Source: Halocatena marina (GTDB taxonomy: Archaea; Halobacteriota; Halobacteria; Halobacteriales; Haloarculaceae). From it: a stretch of 64,000 nucleotides of DNA. Position numbers and translations under genes: made by a program. Numbering within the stretch: the first letter of the stretch is position 1; each line of letters begins with the position of its first letter. The stretch is from positions 620,001 through 684,000 of the forward strand of contig NZ_CP109785.1 of assembly GCF_025913575.1 (NCBI RefSeq), given 5' to 3'. Shown in pieces: positions 27,032-35,260 of the stretch. The notes beneath the pieces were generated by a model. It saw nothing but the letters and a program-made list of their open reading frames with translations, did not search any database and was not told where the DNA came from.

Positions 27032-28405
27032 TCAGCGGAGTCCGGGTGGGATGATGAAGTAGCCCGTATCTGGGGTAAAGAACAGGTCCCAAATGTTCAG
27101 CCCGAACACCAAGATGACCGCGATGAGAACGAACGTGCGGAGCGACCACAGCCAAATTGGCGCAAACGAGTCTCCTCCGTTCATTCCTTTTTTGAGCTCA
27201 TCGATAGCGTCGTGACCCATGATCCAGCCGACGAAAACGACGACGAGCAACAGCGTGGTTGGGAGGAACAGCGTAACTCCGATTCCGTCGAACCAACCGA
27301 GCCACTCGGTGTCTATTGCCGATGGGAGGCCGAGGAGGAAGACCACGACTCCAAGACCGAGGGTCGCGTGCATGCGAGGAATCTCGAACTCGTCCACGAG
27401 GTAGGCAACCGGCGCTTCGAGAAGGCTGATCGCCGATGAGAGCGCTGCGATGAGAACGATGAAGAAAAAGACCACACCAAGGAGCTGACCGATGAGCATC
27501 GGGAAGTCAGAGAGTGCTGTTGGGATCGCTACGAAAACAGCCCCTGCGCCGCCACCTTCTGGAACGACGCCCTGACCAAGCGTGAGACCACCGGCGAATA
27601 GCAACGGAATCACGACGAGTCCAGCGAGGACGCCGATAAACGTGTTCGTGACTGCAATCGAAAGCCCGTCTGCTCCGAGACTATCGTCTTTTCCGAGATA
27701 CGAGGCGTACGTGATCATTACGCTGAACCCGACCGAAAGCGAGAACAGCGCCTGTCCCGTTGCTGCGGGAATAATTGTCGTAGCGTTCGCGGTGATCGTT
27801 CCGAACTCCGGATTGAGGAGGAATCCGTACCCTTCTTGGGCTTCTGGGAGTGTGAACGTGTACACCGCAAGACCGAGCAAGAGAACGACAATGCTCGGGA
27901 CCATGAACTTCGTTGCGAGCTCGATGCCACGCTCAATGCCAAACGCGACGATGGTGATGGTGAGCACCATGAACAGCGCGTGCGCTATGATTGCTTGTGA
28001 GCCCGCCGAAACAACGCCGAAATAGGACTGGGGATCTGCAAGTGCGTTACCGGTGATGTTTCCGAGGACGTACCGTAGCACCCAGCCACCGACGACACTG
28101 TAGTACGATAGTGTCCAAAAGCTCGCAATAACGCCGATCGCACCGATGAACCGCCATTGTGGTTTGTTAATCTGACGGAATGCTCCGATAGCGTCCATCT
28201 GTGCGCGCCGTCCGATGACGAACTCCGCGAGAAGTGCTGGTATGCCGATAACAACTACTGCAATGAGGTATACGATGAGAAACGCTCCTCCACCCGACTC
28301 GGCAGCGAGGAATGGGAACCGCCAAATGTTCCCGAGACCGACTGCACTGCCGACAGCTGCTAGTATGAATCCAAGTCTTGTCGTCCACGCCTCTCGTTCT
28401 GCCAT
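27032..28405 (-). CDS. Sodium:neurotransmitter symporter (NSS/SNF) family transporter
   Basis: The 457-residue protein begins EAWTTRLGFILAAVGSAVGL and carries GNIWRFPFLAAESGGGAFL with IPALLAEFVIGRRAQ, the TM1-TM2 signature of Na+-coupled NSS transporters (LeuT type). About eleven hydrophobic segments follow. Substrate is probably an amino acid or related small solute; no residue allows a firm choice. It is monocistronic, with a 248-base upstream gap that has a 6-bp inverted repeat at 28531-28547. Confidence 0.92.
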   Translation of the reverse strand: MAEREAWTTRLGFILAAVGSAVGLGNIWRFPFLAAESGGGAFLIVYLIAVVVIGIPALLAEFVIGRRAQMDAIGAFRQINKPQWRFIGAIGVIASFWTLSYYSVVGGWVLRYVLGNITGNALADPQSYFGVVSAGSQAIIAHALFMVLTITIVAFGIERGIELATKFMVPSIVVLLLGLAVYTFTLPEAQEGYGFLLNPEFGTITANATTIIPAATGQALFSLSVGFSVMITYASYLGKDDSLGADGLSIAVTNTFIGVLAGLVVIPLLFAGGLTLGQGVVPEGGGAGAVFVAIPTALSDFPMLIGQLLGVVFFFIVLIAALSSAISLLEAPVAYLVDEFEIPRMHATLGLGVVVFLLGLPSAIDTEWLGWFDGIGVTLFLPTTLLLVVVFVGWIMGHDAIDELKKGMNGGDSFAPIWLWSLRTFVLIAVILVFGLNIWDLFFTPDTGYFIIPPGLR

Positions 28406-28530
28406 TGATATGCTCTCCCGTATGAACGAGCCCTTATAAAGGCGGCGATACTTGCCATTGATAATACCATCAAAACATCAGTTATTGAGGTTGTAGACAT
28501 CGTCCGAGTGTAGCGTTTTGGTACACACTG

Positions 28531-28547
28531 ATCTCATTTTCTGAGAT
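28531..28547 (-). promoter_or_regulatory. Short inverted repeat upstream of NSS transporter
   Basis: ATCTCA and TGAGAT are perfect 6-bp arms with spacer TTTTC, about 126 bases before the transporter start. It may be a 3' hairpin for the opposite context or chance. Confidence 0.25.
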
Positions 28548-28653
28548 ATCATCTGTAAATTAGAACGGTGGAAGGTATCATTTAGCACAGACGCATCTCG
28601 ATGATAGGGTTTAGGGCAATCGGTCTGCGAGGTCGGATAACGGATTCGACGTT

Positions 28654-29373
28654 CTATGCTTCACCGTACACCGGAATCGCTGCCCCACTTGTGGCGCTCG
28701 CGCTGTTGCTACAGAGGAACGCAACAACAGTGGCGATATCAGCGGGATCGACCCACGCTTCGTGATCACTGTCGGGCATCATCTCGCGGTTCATCGGTGT
28801 GTCGATAACGCTGGGCATGACTGCGTTTGCGCGAACGACGCCTTTGTTTTCGGCGGCAATGGTTTCAGTGAGGAGCCTAACACCTGCCTTCGATGCGCGA
28901 TAGGGACCGTCACCTTCACCGCCTTCGAGTGACGATCGGGACGAGACTGATACAATGGCTCCTCCGGAGTCTTGAAGGTGTGGCAAAGCGTGTTTCGAAG
29001 CGAGAAACATCGTTTTGAGGTTCACGTCGAAGAGAGTCTCGAACGTGTCTACACTGGTGTCTTCGATTGGATCGCCTCCGCGCCACGTGCCCGCAATGTT
29101 ACAGAGTGCATCGATACGGTCGTGATCGCTGACGACCTCGCGGGTGACGCGCTCAACGCTTTGTTCGTCCGTGAAATCTCCCTTGTAGAAGTGGACTGCT
29201 TCGTGGTTCGGATCGAGAAGCGCACTTTCGTCGTCCGGTTCGACGATGTCGGTCGCACAAACGGTTGCTCCCATCTCCGCGAATTGTTCGACAATTGCGC
29301 TCCCAAGTGCCCCGCTCGCGCCTGTTAGTATCACTACTTGACCGTCGTAATCAATGTCTAACGGATCGGCCAT
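28654..29373 (-). CDS. Short-chain dehydrogenase/reductase (SDR)
   Basis: The 239-residue protein has the Rossmann start VVILTGASGALGSAIVEQFAEMGA, the acceptor region NIAGTWRGGDPI, the catalytic Ser in IVSVSSRSSLEG and Tyr-Lys in YRASKAGV. This is the classical SDR fold. The Asp in CATDIVEPD after strand 2 suggests NAD(H). Substrate unknown. It is encoded with its own promoter; the gap before it (29374-29524) is 151 bases. Confidence 0.93.
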   Translation of the reverse strand: MADPLDIDYDGQVVILTGASGALGSAIVEQFAEMGATVCATDIVEPDDESALLDPNHEAVHFYKGDFTDEQSVERVTREVVSDHDRIDALCNIAGTWRGGDPIEDTSVDTFETLFDVNLKTMFLASKHALPHLQDSGGAIVSVSSRSSLEGGEGDGPYRASKAGVRLLTETIAAENKGVVRANAVMPSVIDTPMNREMMPDSDHEAWVDPADIATVVAFLCSNSASATSGAAIPVYGEA

Positions 29374-29524
29374 GCAATTATTGACGTGGGATAGTTGGAT
29401 AAATCTAGTGACAGGTGAGGATGAACTCCGGTCCGTTGGAATGTATCGGTTCAGGACTCACGAATGAGCTTATCAGATGTTTCGTTTTATTGTGTGCATC
29501 GAACGATTCAGTTCGATGGTCTGC

Positions 29525-30103
29525 TCAGTATACGATGTACAACAGCGCGTACACGACGACACCGAGAGTGAACGAAATAAGCCAGAGTGGGGCCGCGATA
29601 CGAGCGATACGCCGGTGATTAGTCGAGTAAATCTCGTCAATAGGTCGAGTAGCCGCGAGCAAGAGAACATAGTACAAAAGCGGGACACAAACAATTGCGA
29701 GAAGAATGTGAATTGCGAGCAGCGGCAGGTAGAAGTACGTCTTGAGGAGTGCAGGACCGGGAAATGGCGTCGGCCCTTCGAGAATCACACGGTAGAGATA
29801 CAGCACGAGGAAGATGACGAACAGGACAAAACTCACTATCATCGCGCGACGATGTTTCTCGATAGATCCCGCTTTGATGTAGTACCAGCCCGCACAAATT
29901 GTCACGATAGCAGTGAGACTGATCACTGCGTTGAGGTGTGGAATAACTGTAATAAGTGCATCAACGTGAGGGAAGACAGACGGCGGGATAACGCGGAGGG
30001 CGGCACCAAACACGAGCGCGAGCGAGATTACTGTAAGCAGCCCCGTTACTGCAGGAACGTTGTCCTTGATCTGTAGCTGCATACGTGAAAGCAGACGTGC
30101 CAC
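29525..30103 (-). CDS. DUF420 membrane protein
   Basis: The 192-residue protein is six-helix and matches DUF420, with HLNAVISLTAIVTICAGWYY, an EKHRRAMIVSFVLFVIFLVLY-type segment that contains a HR pair, and ILEGPTPFPGPALLKT in a loop; histidines in the loops may bind haem or copper. DUF420 proteins are often found with cytochrome c oxidase assembly genes, though no oxidase gene is here. It follows the 33-residue zinc-ribbon gene by 114 bases on the same strand. Confidence 0.85.
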   Translation of the reverse strand: MARLLSRMQLQIKDNVPAVTGLLTVISLALVFGAALRVIPPSVFPHVDALITVIPHLNAVISLTAIVTICAGWYYIKAGSIEKHRRAMIVSFVLFVIFLVLYLYRVILEGPTPFPGPALLKTYFYLPLLAIHILLAIVCVPLLYYVLLLAATRPIDEIYSTNHRRIARIAAPLWLISFTLGVVVYALLYIVY

Positions 30104-30217
30104 TGCCTTGCGCGTATCGTTCTGAAATGATTGGAGTGGTTCGAATTGAGCCGCGTTGAAATGCGACTGATTCTAACTTCTCCCGAGAATTCCGTATTGC
30201 CTGCTCTAACAATGTCT

Positions 30218-30319
30218 CTAACCGTCGAATACCTCTCCGCAGTTTCCGCACATCCAAACACCTTGTGCTTTGACGACGCTTCCGCTTCCGCACTTTGGAC
30301 ACTTGTTAGATCTAGTCAT
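30218..30319 (-). CDS. 33-residue zinc-ribbon microprotein
   Basis: The gene starts ATG at 30319 and stops at 30218. The product has two CxxC knuckles: CPKCG near residues 7-11 and CGNCG at 24-28, spaced like a rubrerythrin-type or TFIIB-like zinc ribbon, and ends EVFDG. Its ATG overlaps the upstream stop codon as ATGA (30316-30319), so it is probably translated in coupling with the duplicated-repeat gene. Zinc-ribbon microproteins are known in haloarchaea, but the partner or target is not known. It was too short for standard ORF calling and is called on the overlap and motif. Confidence 0.72.
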   Translation of the reverse strand: MTRSNKCPKCGSGSVVKAQGVWMCGNCGEVFDG

Positions 30320-30651
30320 ACTTGGTTGATAGTTATCCCCTTTGTACTAAAAGATTGAGGTGACCGAATCGTGTGTCTAAGCCAATGCAAATCTTCATCT
30401 TGTTCAACAGGAACGAGGGTTGACATTACATCATCGATATCGACGAATACGTATCTCCCATCTCCTCCAACCAAGACTTCAAACGGCATGTTCCCTCTGT
30501 CCTCAAACGGCGTCGGTGAGTCCACTGTTCGCTCCAGATGGCTCATATGCTCATCTGTATCGATCGGAACGAGGGCTGTCGCCTTACCCATGGAGTTTAG
30601 ATGTAAGAACAGGCGATCATCGGGACCCTCCAATATCTCGATTGTAGTCAT
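30316..30651 (-). CDS. Hypothetical protein with duplicated 52-residue unit
   Basis: Using the ATG at 30651 (MTTIEILEGP), the product has 111 residues (alternative start ATG 30669 adds six). It is an internal tandem duplication with a 52-residue period. Residues 4-53 and 57-105 both run beta-strand, glycine/aspartate turn, strand, LVP, then an acidic helical segment and a phenylalanine plus glycine end; compare ALVPIDTDEHMSHLERTV with TLVPVEQDEDLHWLRHTI. Function unknown. It overlaps the zinc-ribbon gene by 4 bases. There are no membrane segments. Confidence 0.75.
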   Translation of the reverse strand: MTTIEILEGPDDRLFLHLNSMGKATALVPIDTDEHMSHLERTVDSPTPFEDRGNMPFEVLVGGDGRYVFVDIDDVMSTLVPVEQDEDLHWLRHTIRSPQSFSTKGITINQV

Positions 30652-31102
30652 TGTTGGATCACTTATCATGGTCTATCAAAAAACTTGCCCCTCTATTTGA
30701 CTTTATACATGGGTTGTAAAAACGTTAAATATATTGTAGTAGCATCATATATACTTCTGACATTTCTATCATCAGAGAACCAACACAAAGGTTGGTTCGG
30801 TACGACGCCGTCCGGTTGTCCACAGTCGATTCATGACGATGTCGTTCGCACGCCCGGTCATTCGAGATAAGGGGATCAGACCGACGCGATAGCCGCATCT
30901 GGGCAGATCATATTTTTCACCATCTTGCGCTGCGTTCGGATATTCCCATCCTCGTGACTCATGAGATCTGACGATCGAGAACGTTCTCACCACAAACGCA
31001 TTTCGCTGTATTCCGCTCAATCATCTAGACAGCACGTTCACTGGTGGGATTCTATAGATCCCACTAGTTGTCACGAATGAAAGTAGGAGTAGGAAACTGT
31101 AG
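30652..31102. other. Gene-poor gap beside tRNA-Leu
   Basis: The gap of about 450 bases downstream of the tRNA-Leu gene has no convincing gene. It includes an A/T-rich stretch (30700-30765), a perfect 8-bp hairpin at 30777-30798 and a possible degenerate minus-strand frame (30772-31020). It could hold a decayed mobile element, though no transposase or ends were recognised. Confidence 0.45.
30777..30798. repeat. Perfect 8-bp hairpin
   Basis: GAACCAAC and GTTGGTTC form an exact inverted repeat around the loop ACAAAG in the non-coding stretch downstream of tRNA-Leu. It may be an IS200/IS605-type subterminal hairpin, a terminator or a decoy. No T tract is directly attached. Confidence 0.4.
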
Positions 31103-31187
31103 TGCGTGGGACCGGATTTGAACCGGCGGACCTCTACAGGACAGCGCCCTCAACGCTGCGCCGTTGGCCTGGCTTGGCTACCCACGC
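31103..31187 (-). tRNA. tRNA-Leu (anticodon GAG)
   Basis: The minus strand folds with a 7-bp acceptor stem (GCGTGGG/CCCACGC, discriminator A), the anticodon stem CAGCG/CGCTG around loop TTGAGGG (anticodon GAG, reading CUC/CUU) and the T-arm CCGG-TTCAAAT-CCGG. The long variable arm expected for tRNA-Leu is present. The 3' CCA is not encoded. No intron is seen. Confidence 0.92.
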
Positions 31188-31359
31188 ACGTTGTGTCGTA
31201 CGCATCTACCTGTATTCCGTTGGGTAATAAAAGCCCTTCCTTTTCGCTGTTCCATGCCGACCGTTCGCAGTGCCCTCGCCCCATGCGGATATTTCAGTGG
31301 GAGAACGACGGTGTATTGACCTGAGTACAGATCGTTTTACACCGTATCGAGTTCTGTCA

Positions 31360-31995
31360 TTACTCGTTTCCGACGCGGATAACCTGCAATAATGAGTGGA
31401 CAGGGACACCTTCGAGTTCCTCAACTCCACGTTTGTCGACGAGAACGACACAGGCGATCGGTTCACCGCCACGGTCGCGGACAGCGTTGATCGTCTCCGT
31501 CATGGTTGTCCCACTGGTGACGATGTCGTCGACGATGTAGCACCCTCGATCGCGGATAGTTGCGAAGTTTCGCGAAAACGTTCCTTCAAGATCCTCAATG
31601 TCACCCTCTTCCCACTGGTGTTTGCGTGGTGTGTACGTGCTGAGATCTGTATCAAGTTCGCGTGCGATCGACGTCGCAAGCGGTATGCCCGCTTTTTCGA
31701 TACCGACGGTGAGATCTACGCCGTTTCCCTCCTTCGAGAGGAGATCAGCCATCGCCGCGCCCGCGTACGATAATCGAAGGCTATCGCGGCCGAAGGCGCT
31801 CCAGTCGACGTGAATATCGTGTGGACCGCCGATCTGTTTGGTTGCTGTTGGTGTTGCCTCATCGACTCCGCTGCGTTCGATAAGCCAACTCGCGGTCTCT
31901 CGTGAGACATTCAGTTCGTCGGCGATCTCCCCTTTGGAGAGTCCGCCTTGGGCGAGTTCCGCTGCGCTCTCGATCAAGTCGTCAACGTTCTTCAT
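31360..31995 (-). CDS. gfcR: GfcR-type PRTase-fold sugar-metabolism regulator
   Basis: The 211-residue protein has an N-terminal helix-turn-helix (about 1-45: SKGEIADELNVSRETASWL) fused to a PyrE-like phosphoribosyltransferase fold with the PRPP-loop YIVDDIVTSGTTMTETI. In Haloferax volcanii GfcR is the transcriptional activator of glycolysis and gluconeogenesis genes; by family likeness this protein should bind DNA rather than make OMP. It is situated immediately before a sugar ABC operon and next to uspA, in keeping with a sugar-regulon role. A true orotate PRTase is an alternative, but the HTH argues against it. Confidence 0.88.
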   Translation of the reverse strand: MKNVDDLIESAAELAQGGLSKGEIADELNVSRETASWLIERSGVDEATPTATKQIGGPHDIHVDWSAFGRDSLRLSYAGAAMADLLSKEGNGVDLTVGIEKAGIPLATSIARELDTDLSTYTPRKHQWEEGDIEDLEGTFSRNFATIRDRGCYIVDDIVTSGTTMTETINAVRDRGGEPIACVVLVDKRGVEELEGVPVHSLLQVIRVGNE

Positions 31996-32043
31996 GTGTG
32001 TCGAATTCCACGGCAGTTGTTATTGGCCTTTCGCAGCGTCTAT

Positions 32044-32499
32044 CTACCCGTCTTGGTTTCGGACGAACGTCACCGGACAAGGAGCGTTTAACATCACTTC
32101 CTGTGCGGTGCTTCCGAAGACAGCCTTCCCTGTTGGCGAGCGCTTTCGCCCACCGACGACGACGAGATCGGCGTCGGTGTCCGTAGCGAGCGAGACGATG
32201 GCCTCTCCATGAGGACCGACCGATCCACGAATCGAATGATCGATACTTGCTTTTGAGAGGTTGTTACCGAGTGACCGAATCGTTGCGTGTCGCATCGCCA
32301 CCTCATCAGGAGCGACCGTCCCATCCGGATCATAATCAAGCTGCTCGACAACAGTCTCGAACTCATCTGACGTGAATACGTGCGCGAGGGCGACATCCGA
32401 ATCGGCTGGACCAGCAATATCTGCGACAGTTTCGGCGAGTTCCTCGATGCGCTTCTCGTCTCCTGTACCGACTGCGAGCAGGATGGTGTCGAGTGCCAT
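32044..32499 (-). CDS. Universal stress protein (UspA family)
   Basis: The 151-residue alpha/beta protein begins LDTILLAVGTGDEKRIEELAET and carries the ATP-type Usp loop VVGGRKRSPTGKAVFGSTA and the closing strand APCPVTFV. Usp proteins bind ATP or AMP and act in stress physiology; a transport or signalling role is only inferred. It is upstream of gfcR on the same strand, with 48 bases between. A TATA box CATTTATCAC sits at 32521-32530. Confidence 0.9.
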   Translation of the reverse strand: MALDTILLAVGTGDEKRIEELAETVADIAGPADSDVALAHVFTSDEFETVVEQLDYDPDGTVAPDEVAMRHATIRSLGNNLSKASIDHSIRGSVGPHGEAIVSLATDTDADLVVVGGRKRSPTGKAVFGSTAQEVMLNAPCPVTFVRNQDG

Positions 32500-32520
32500 A
32501 CCTTACCGCTTTGCTATCTC

Positions 32521-32530
32521 GTGATAAATG
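32521..32530 (-). promoter_or_regulatory. TATA box of usp
   Basis: CATTTATCAC on the minus strand is 22-31 bases before the usp ATG, consistent with a leaderless transcript that may also read into gfcR. Confidence 0.5.
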
Positions 32531-32710
32531 TGTCGGTGGTGCAACTCGTCTGTGTTCGTAACCGATGGATGATGATTACAATATTGATCAGCTGGGATTC
32601 ACCAGAATCTATCGAGTGGTGGATTACTATGATGGTGACCGAACGAGCTATGAACACACTGAGAAGCCACTACAACGGCGAGGGAGACTTTAACAACTGA
32701 CGTTGTAAAT

Positions 32711-32724
32711 CAATAAGTATATAT
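32711..32724 (+). promoter_or_regulatory. TATA region of the sugar ABC operon
   Basis: CAATAAGTATATAT is 25-38 bases before the ATG of the binding protein. Just upstream lies a 5-bp inverted repeat ACAAC-TGAC-GTTGT (32693-32706), which may be a regulator site. Confidence 0.5.
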
Positions 32725-32748
32725 GGATTCACCCGCCGGATAGTAACG

Positions 32749-34206
32749 ATGTCTAAAGATCACACACCCAATAAGACGAGGCAGAGAGTGCCTCGTCGCC
32801 GGTTCATGAAGGCAGTGGGTGCGTCCGGTGTCGCTGTGGGGCTTGCTGGTTGTATCTACGGTGACGATAGTGGCGGTGGTGGAACCACTCTCAAAATTGC
32901 CTCCGATTCTGACCTAAAAGACGTTCAGGGCAAACTCAACAACTGGCTCCACAACGCTGGATTATCGAAGGATATCACGATCGAAGTTCTCGCTGGATCG
33001 AGTATTACGGACCAGCGCCAACAAAAGTACACCCAGTGGCTCTCCTCAAATAGAGAAGAGCCGGCGCTGTTGATGACCGACAGTGGATGGTCGATTCCGT
33101 TCATTGCCCGTGGACAGCTCCTCAACCTGAGTGAGAATATGTCCAAAACGGCGAAGATGGTCAAAAACGAGTACTTCGAGGCGAGCGTCAACACCGCACT
33201 TGATGAAAACGGCAATCTCTTTGCGGTGCCGTTGTACCCAGACTTCCCGACGATGCTGTACCGGAAGGATCTCGTCAAAAAGGCCGGGTACGATCCCGAG
33301 GGTGAGAACTGGGCCACGAAGTCGATGACGTGGAAGCGGTTCTCGAAGATCACGAAGGAGGTGATGAATCAAAACAGCATGAAGTATGGGTATACGTTCC
33401 AGTTCAAATCCTACGAAGGACTTTCGTGCTGTGACTTCAACGAATTTATCTCCAGTTACGGTGGCGCGTACTTCGGCCCGCTAAAGAATCTCTTTGGCCC
33501 GGTTGGCGACCGTCCCATCACGGTCGATGAAAAACCCGTGGTCGATGCGCTTCGAATGCTCCGAACGTTCATTTACGGAAATAACGATCCACACGCTTTG
33601 AACGGCATCACTGGAGGGATTGCTCCGACGGCAGTCCTGCAGTGGGCAGAAGATCCATCACTCCAGCCATTCACGAACGGCAACGCAGTCATGCACCGTA
33701 ACTGGCCGTACGCCATCAACACCGCCGGAGCAGAGGACAAGCTCGGAAAGGATCTCGGTGTGATGCCAATCCCATACGGTGTCGAAAAGAGCAAGGCAAA
33801 ATACAAAGGGACGGGTGGACCAGTTGCAGCTCTCGGCGGATGGCACGTTGCTATCAACCCGAACACACCGGAGACAGAAGCGGCCAAAGAGGTAGTGCGG
33901 ACAATGACAAAAGAGGACGTCCAGTTTAAGCTCTTCCAAGAAATCGGATGGCTGCCACCGCGTCCCTCGTCGCTCGATTCGAAGCGCGCCAAGGAAGTGC
34001 CCGTCATGGGTCGGTATCTCGACCAGCTACGGATCGCCGGCAAAAACGCGATTCCGCGTCCAGTGACGGTTGCGTGGCCCCAAGAGTCGTCTAAGATCGC
34101 ACAACAAGCCAACAGTGCGGTCGGAGAGAACGGGAACCCGCAAAAGGCGATGACTAATTTGAAATCACAGCTTAAAGATATCGAAAACAGTAGTAAAAAG
34201 AACTAA
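32749..34206 (+). CDS. Sugar ABC transporter substrate-binding lipoprotein (Tat)
   Basis: The 485-residue protein has a twin-arginine leader (PRRRFMKAVG at about 15-24) and a lipobox LAGC ending at Cys35. After export, the protein is tethered outside the cell by lipid on Cys35. The mature part is a type-1 extracellular sugar-binding protein of the maltose/multiple-sugar class (NGNAVMHRNWPYAIN, GGWHVAINPNTPETEAAKEV). The four following genes form the permease and ATPase. Sugar specificity is undefined, but nearby Gfo/Idh and PfkB genes suggest a hexose or related sugar. Confidence 0.93.
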   Translation: MSKDHTPNKTRQRVPRRRFMKAVGASGVAVGLAGCIYGDDSGGGGTTLKIASDSDLKDVQGKLNNWLHNAGLSKDITIEVLAGSSITDQRQQKYTQWLSSNREEPALLMTDSGWSIPFIARGQLLNLSENMSKTAKMVKNEYFEASVNTALDENGNLFAVPLYPDFPTMLYRKDLVKKAGYDPEGENWATKSMTWKRFSKITKEVMNQNSMKYGYTFQFKSYEGLSCCDFNEFISSYGGAYFGPLKNLFGPVGDRPITVDEKPVVDALRMLRTFIYGNNDPHALNGITGGIAPTAVLQWAEDPSLQPFTNGNAVMHRNWPYAINTAGAEDKLGKDLGVMPIPYGVEKSKAKYKGTGGPVAALGGWHVAINPNTPETEAAKEVVRTMTKEDVQFKLFQEIGWLPPRPSSLDSKRAKEVPVMGRYLDQLRIAGKNAIPRPVTVAWPQESSKIAQQANSAVGENGNPQKAMTNLKSQLKDIENSSKKN

Positions 34207-34209
34207 TAC

Positions 34210-35259
34210 ATGGCAACCGAATCCGAGACGCAAGGAAGCATCCCGCGAGACAGCGGGAAGGGAGGCCCATACAGGGCTGGAGTTCGTTGGGTCGAAAACC
34301 TAGGGGATGCCGCATTCGCGTACTTGCTGTTGCTGCCGGTGTTTCTGCTGTTGGGTGTCATCGCGTTCTGGCCACTCCTCCGGACGTTCGAGATGTCATT
34401 GCACGCGGATGCTCTCCGTTCGGCAGAGGCAGTCGGGGCGTTTGTGGGATTACAGAACTACACCGAGTTGCTGACAGGCCAACGAAGATCAAATCTCATC
34501 AGGCCATTCATCCCATCGGTAGCGATCAACGGCGCATTTCCTTTTATTCACGTCCGAAATCCATTCACAACCGCACTCACCGCAACCTTCATTTTCACGA
34601 TCGTGAGTGTCTTCTTCGAGACCATCATCGGGTTTGGTCAGGCGCTCGTGCTCGATCAGGATTTCCGCGGGCGGCGATGGGTGCGCGTGGCCATCATCAT
34701 CCCGTGGGCAGTGCCGATCGTCATCCAAGGGATGATCTTTTTCCTGATGTTCCAACCGAACGTCGGATTTCTGGTCGGCGGTCCCGGTAACCAGACGTTC
34801 CTCCAGCAGCTCGGTGTGTTCTCGTCCACACCACTTTCGACGCCGAGAGACTCGATGCTCATCGTTATCGTCGCGGATATCTGGAAAACGTCCGCGTTCA
34901 TGGCACTTCTCATCCTCGCAGGACTCCAGAGCATCGATCGCTCGTTGTACGACGTGGCGAAAGTGTCTGGCGCGTCGAAGTGGCAACAGTTCAAGATGAT
35001 AACGCTCCCCTTGGTGTTCCCGACTGTAATGGTCGCGATGTTGTTCCGTACCATCGCAGCACTCAGAATCTACGGACTCATCGAGACCGTGTCCACCTGC
35101 AATACCGTTCCGTCGCTGTCGTGTCTCGTTGTGAAGTCATTCGGACAGCGCGCCTACGGCACATCTGCTGCCGTCGCGTTCATAACGGCAGCCATCATTG
35201 GGGTCTTCGTGACGGTGTACATCGTCAACTTCGCCCGAAGCGATATGGGGGGAGTCTGA
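34210..35259 (+). CDS. Sugar ABC transporter permease 1 (MalF-type)
   Basis: The 349-residue permease has a Ser/Gly-rich cytosolic N-terminus and about six membrane helices. The EAA loop that docks on the ATPase is YDVAKVSGASKWQQFKMITL. It belongs to the binding-protein-dependent inner-membrane component family (MalF/UgpA). It starts 3 bases after the binding-protein stop and ends just before permease 2, an operon arrangement. It works with permease 2 and the ATPase to import the sugar delivered by the lipoprotein. Confidence 0.93.
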   Translation: MATESETQGSIPRDSGKGGPYRAGVRWVENLGDAAFAYLLLLPVFLLLGVIAFWPLLRTFEMSLHADALRSAEAVGAFVGLQNYTELLTGQRRSNLIRPFIPSVAINGAFPFIHVRNPFTTALTATFIFTIVSVFFETIIGFGQALVLDQDFRGRRWVRVAIIIPWAVPIVIQGMIFFLMFQPNVGFLVGGPGNQTFLQQLGVFSSTPLSTPRDSMLIVIVADIWKTSAFMALLILAGLQSIDRSLYDVAKVSGASKWQQFKMITLPLVFPTVMVAMLFRTIAALRIYGLIETVSTCNTVPSLSCLVVKSFGQRAYGTSAAVAFITAAIIGVFVTVYIVNFARSDMGGV

Positions 35260-35260
35260 G

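Noticed and set aside
30772..31020. 82-codon minus-strand frame with CGYRVGLIPL beside tRNA-Leu
   Set aside because: No domain recognised; it spans the hairpin and is Arg-rich. Kept only as a possible mobile-element relic in a finding.
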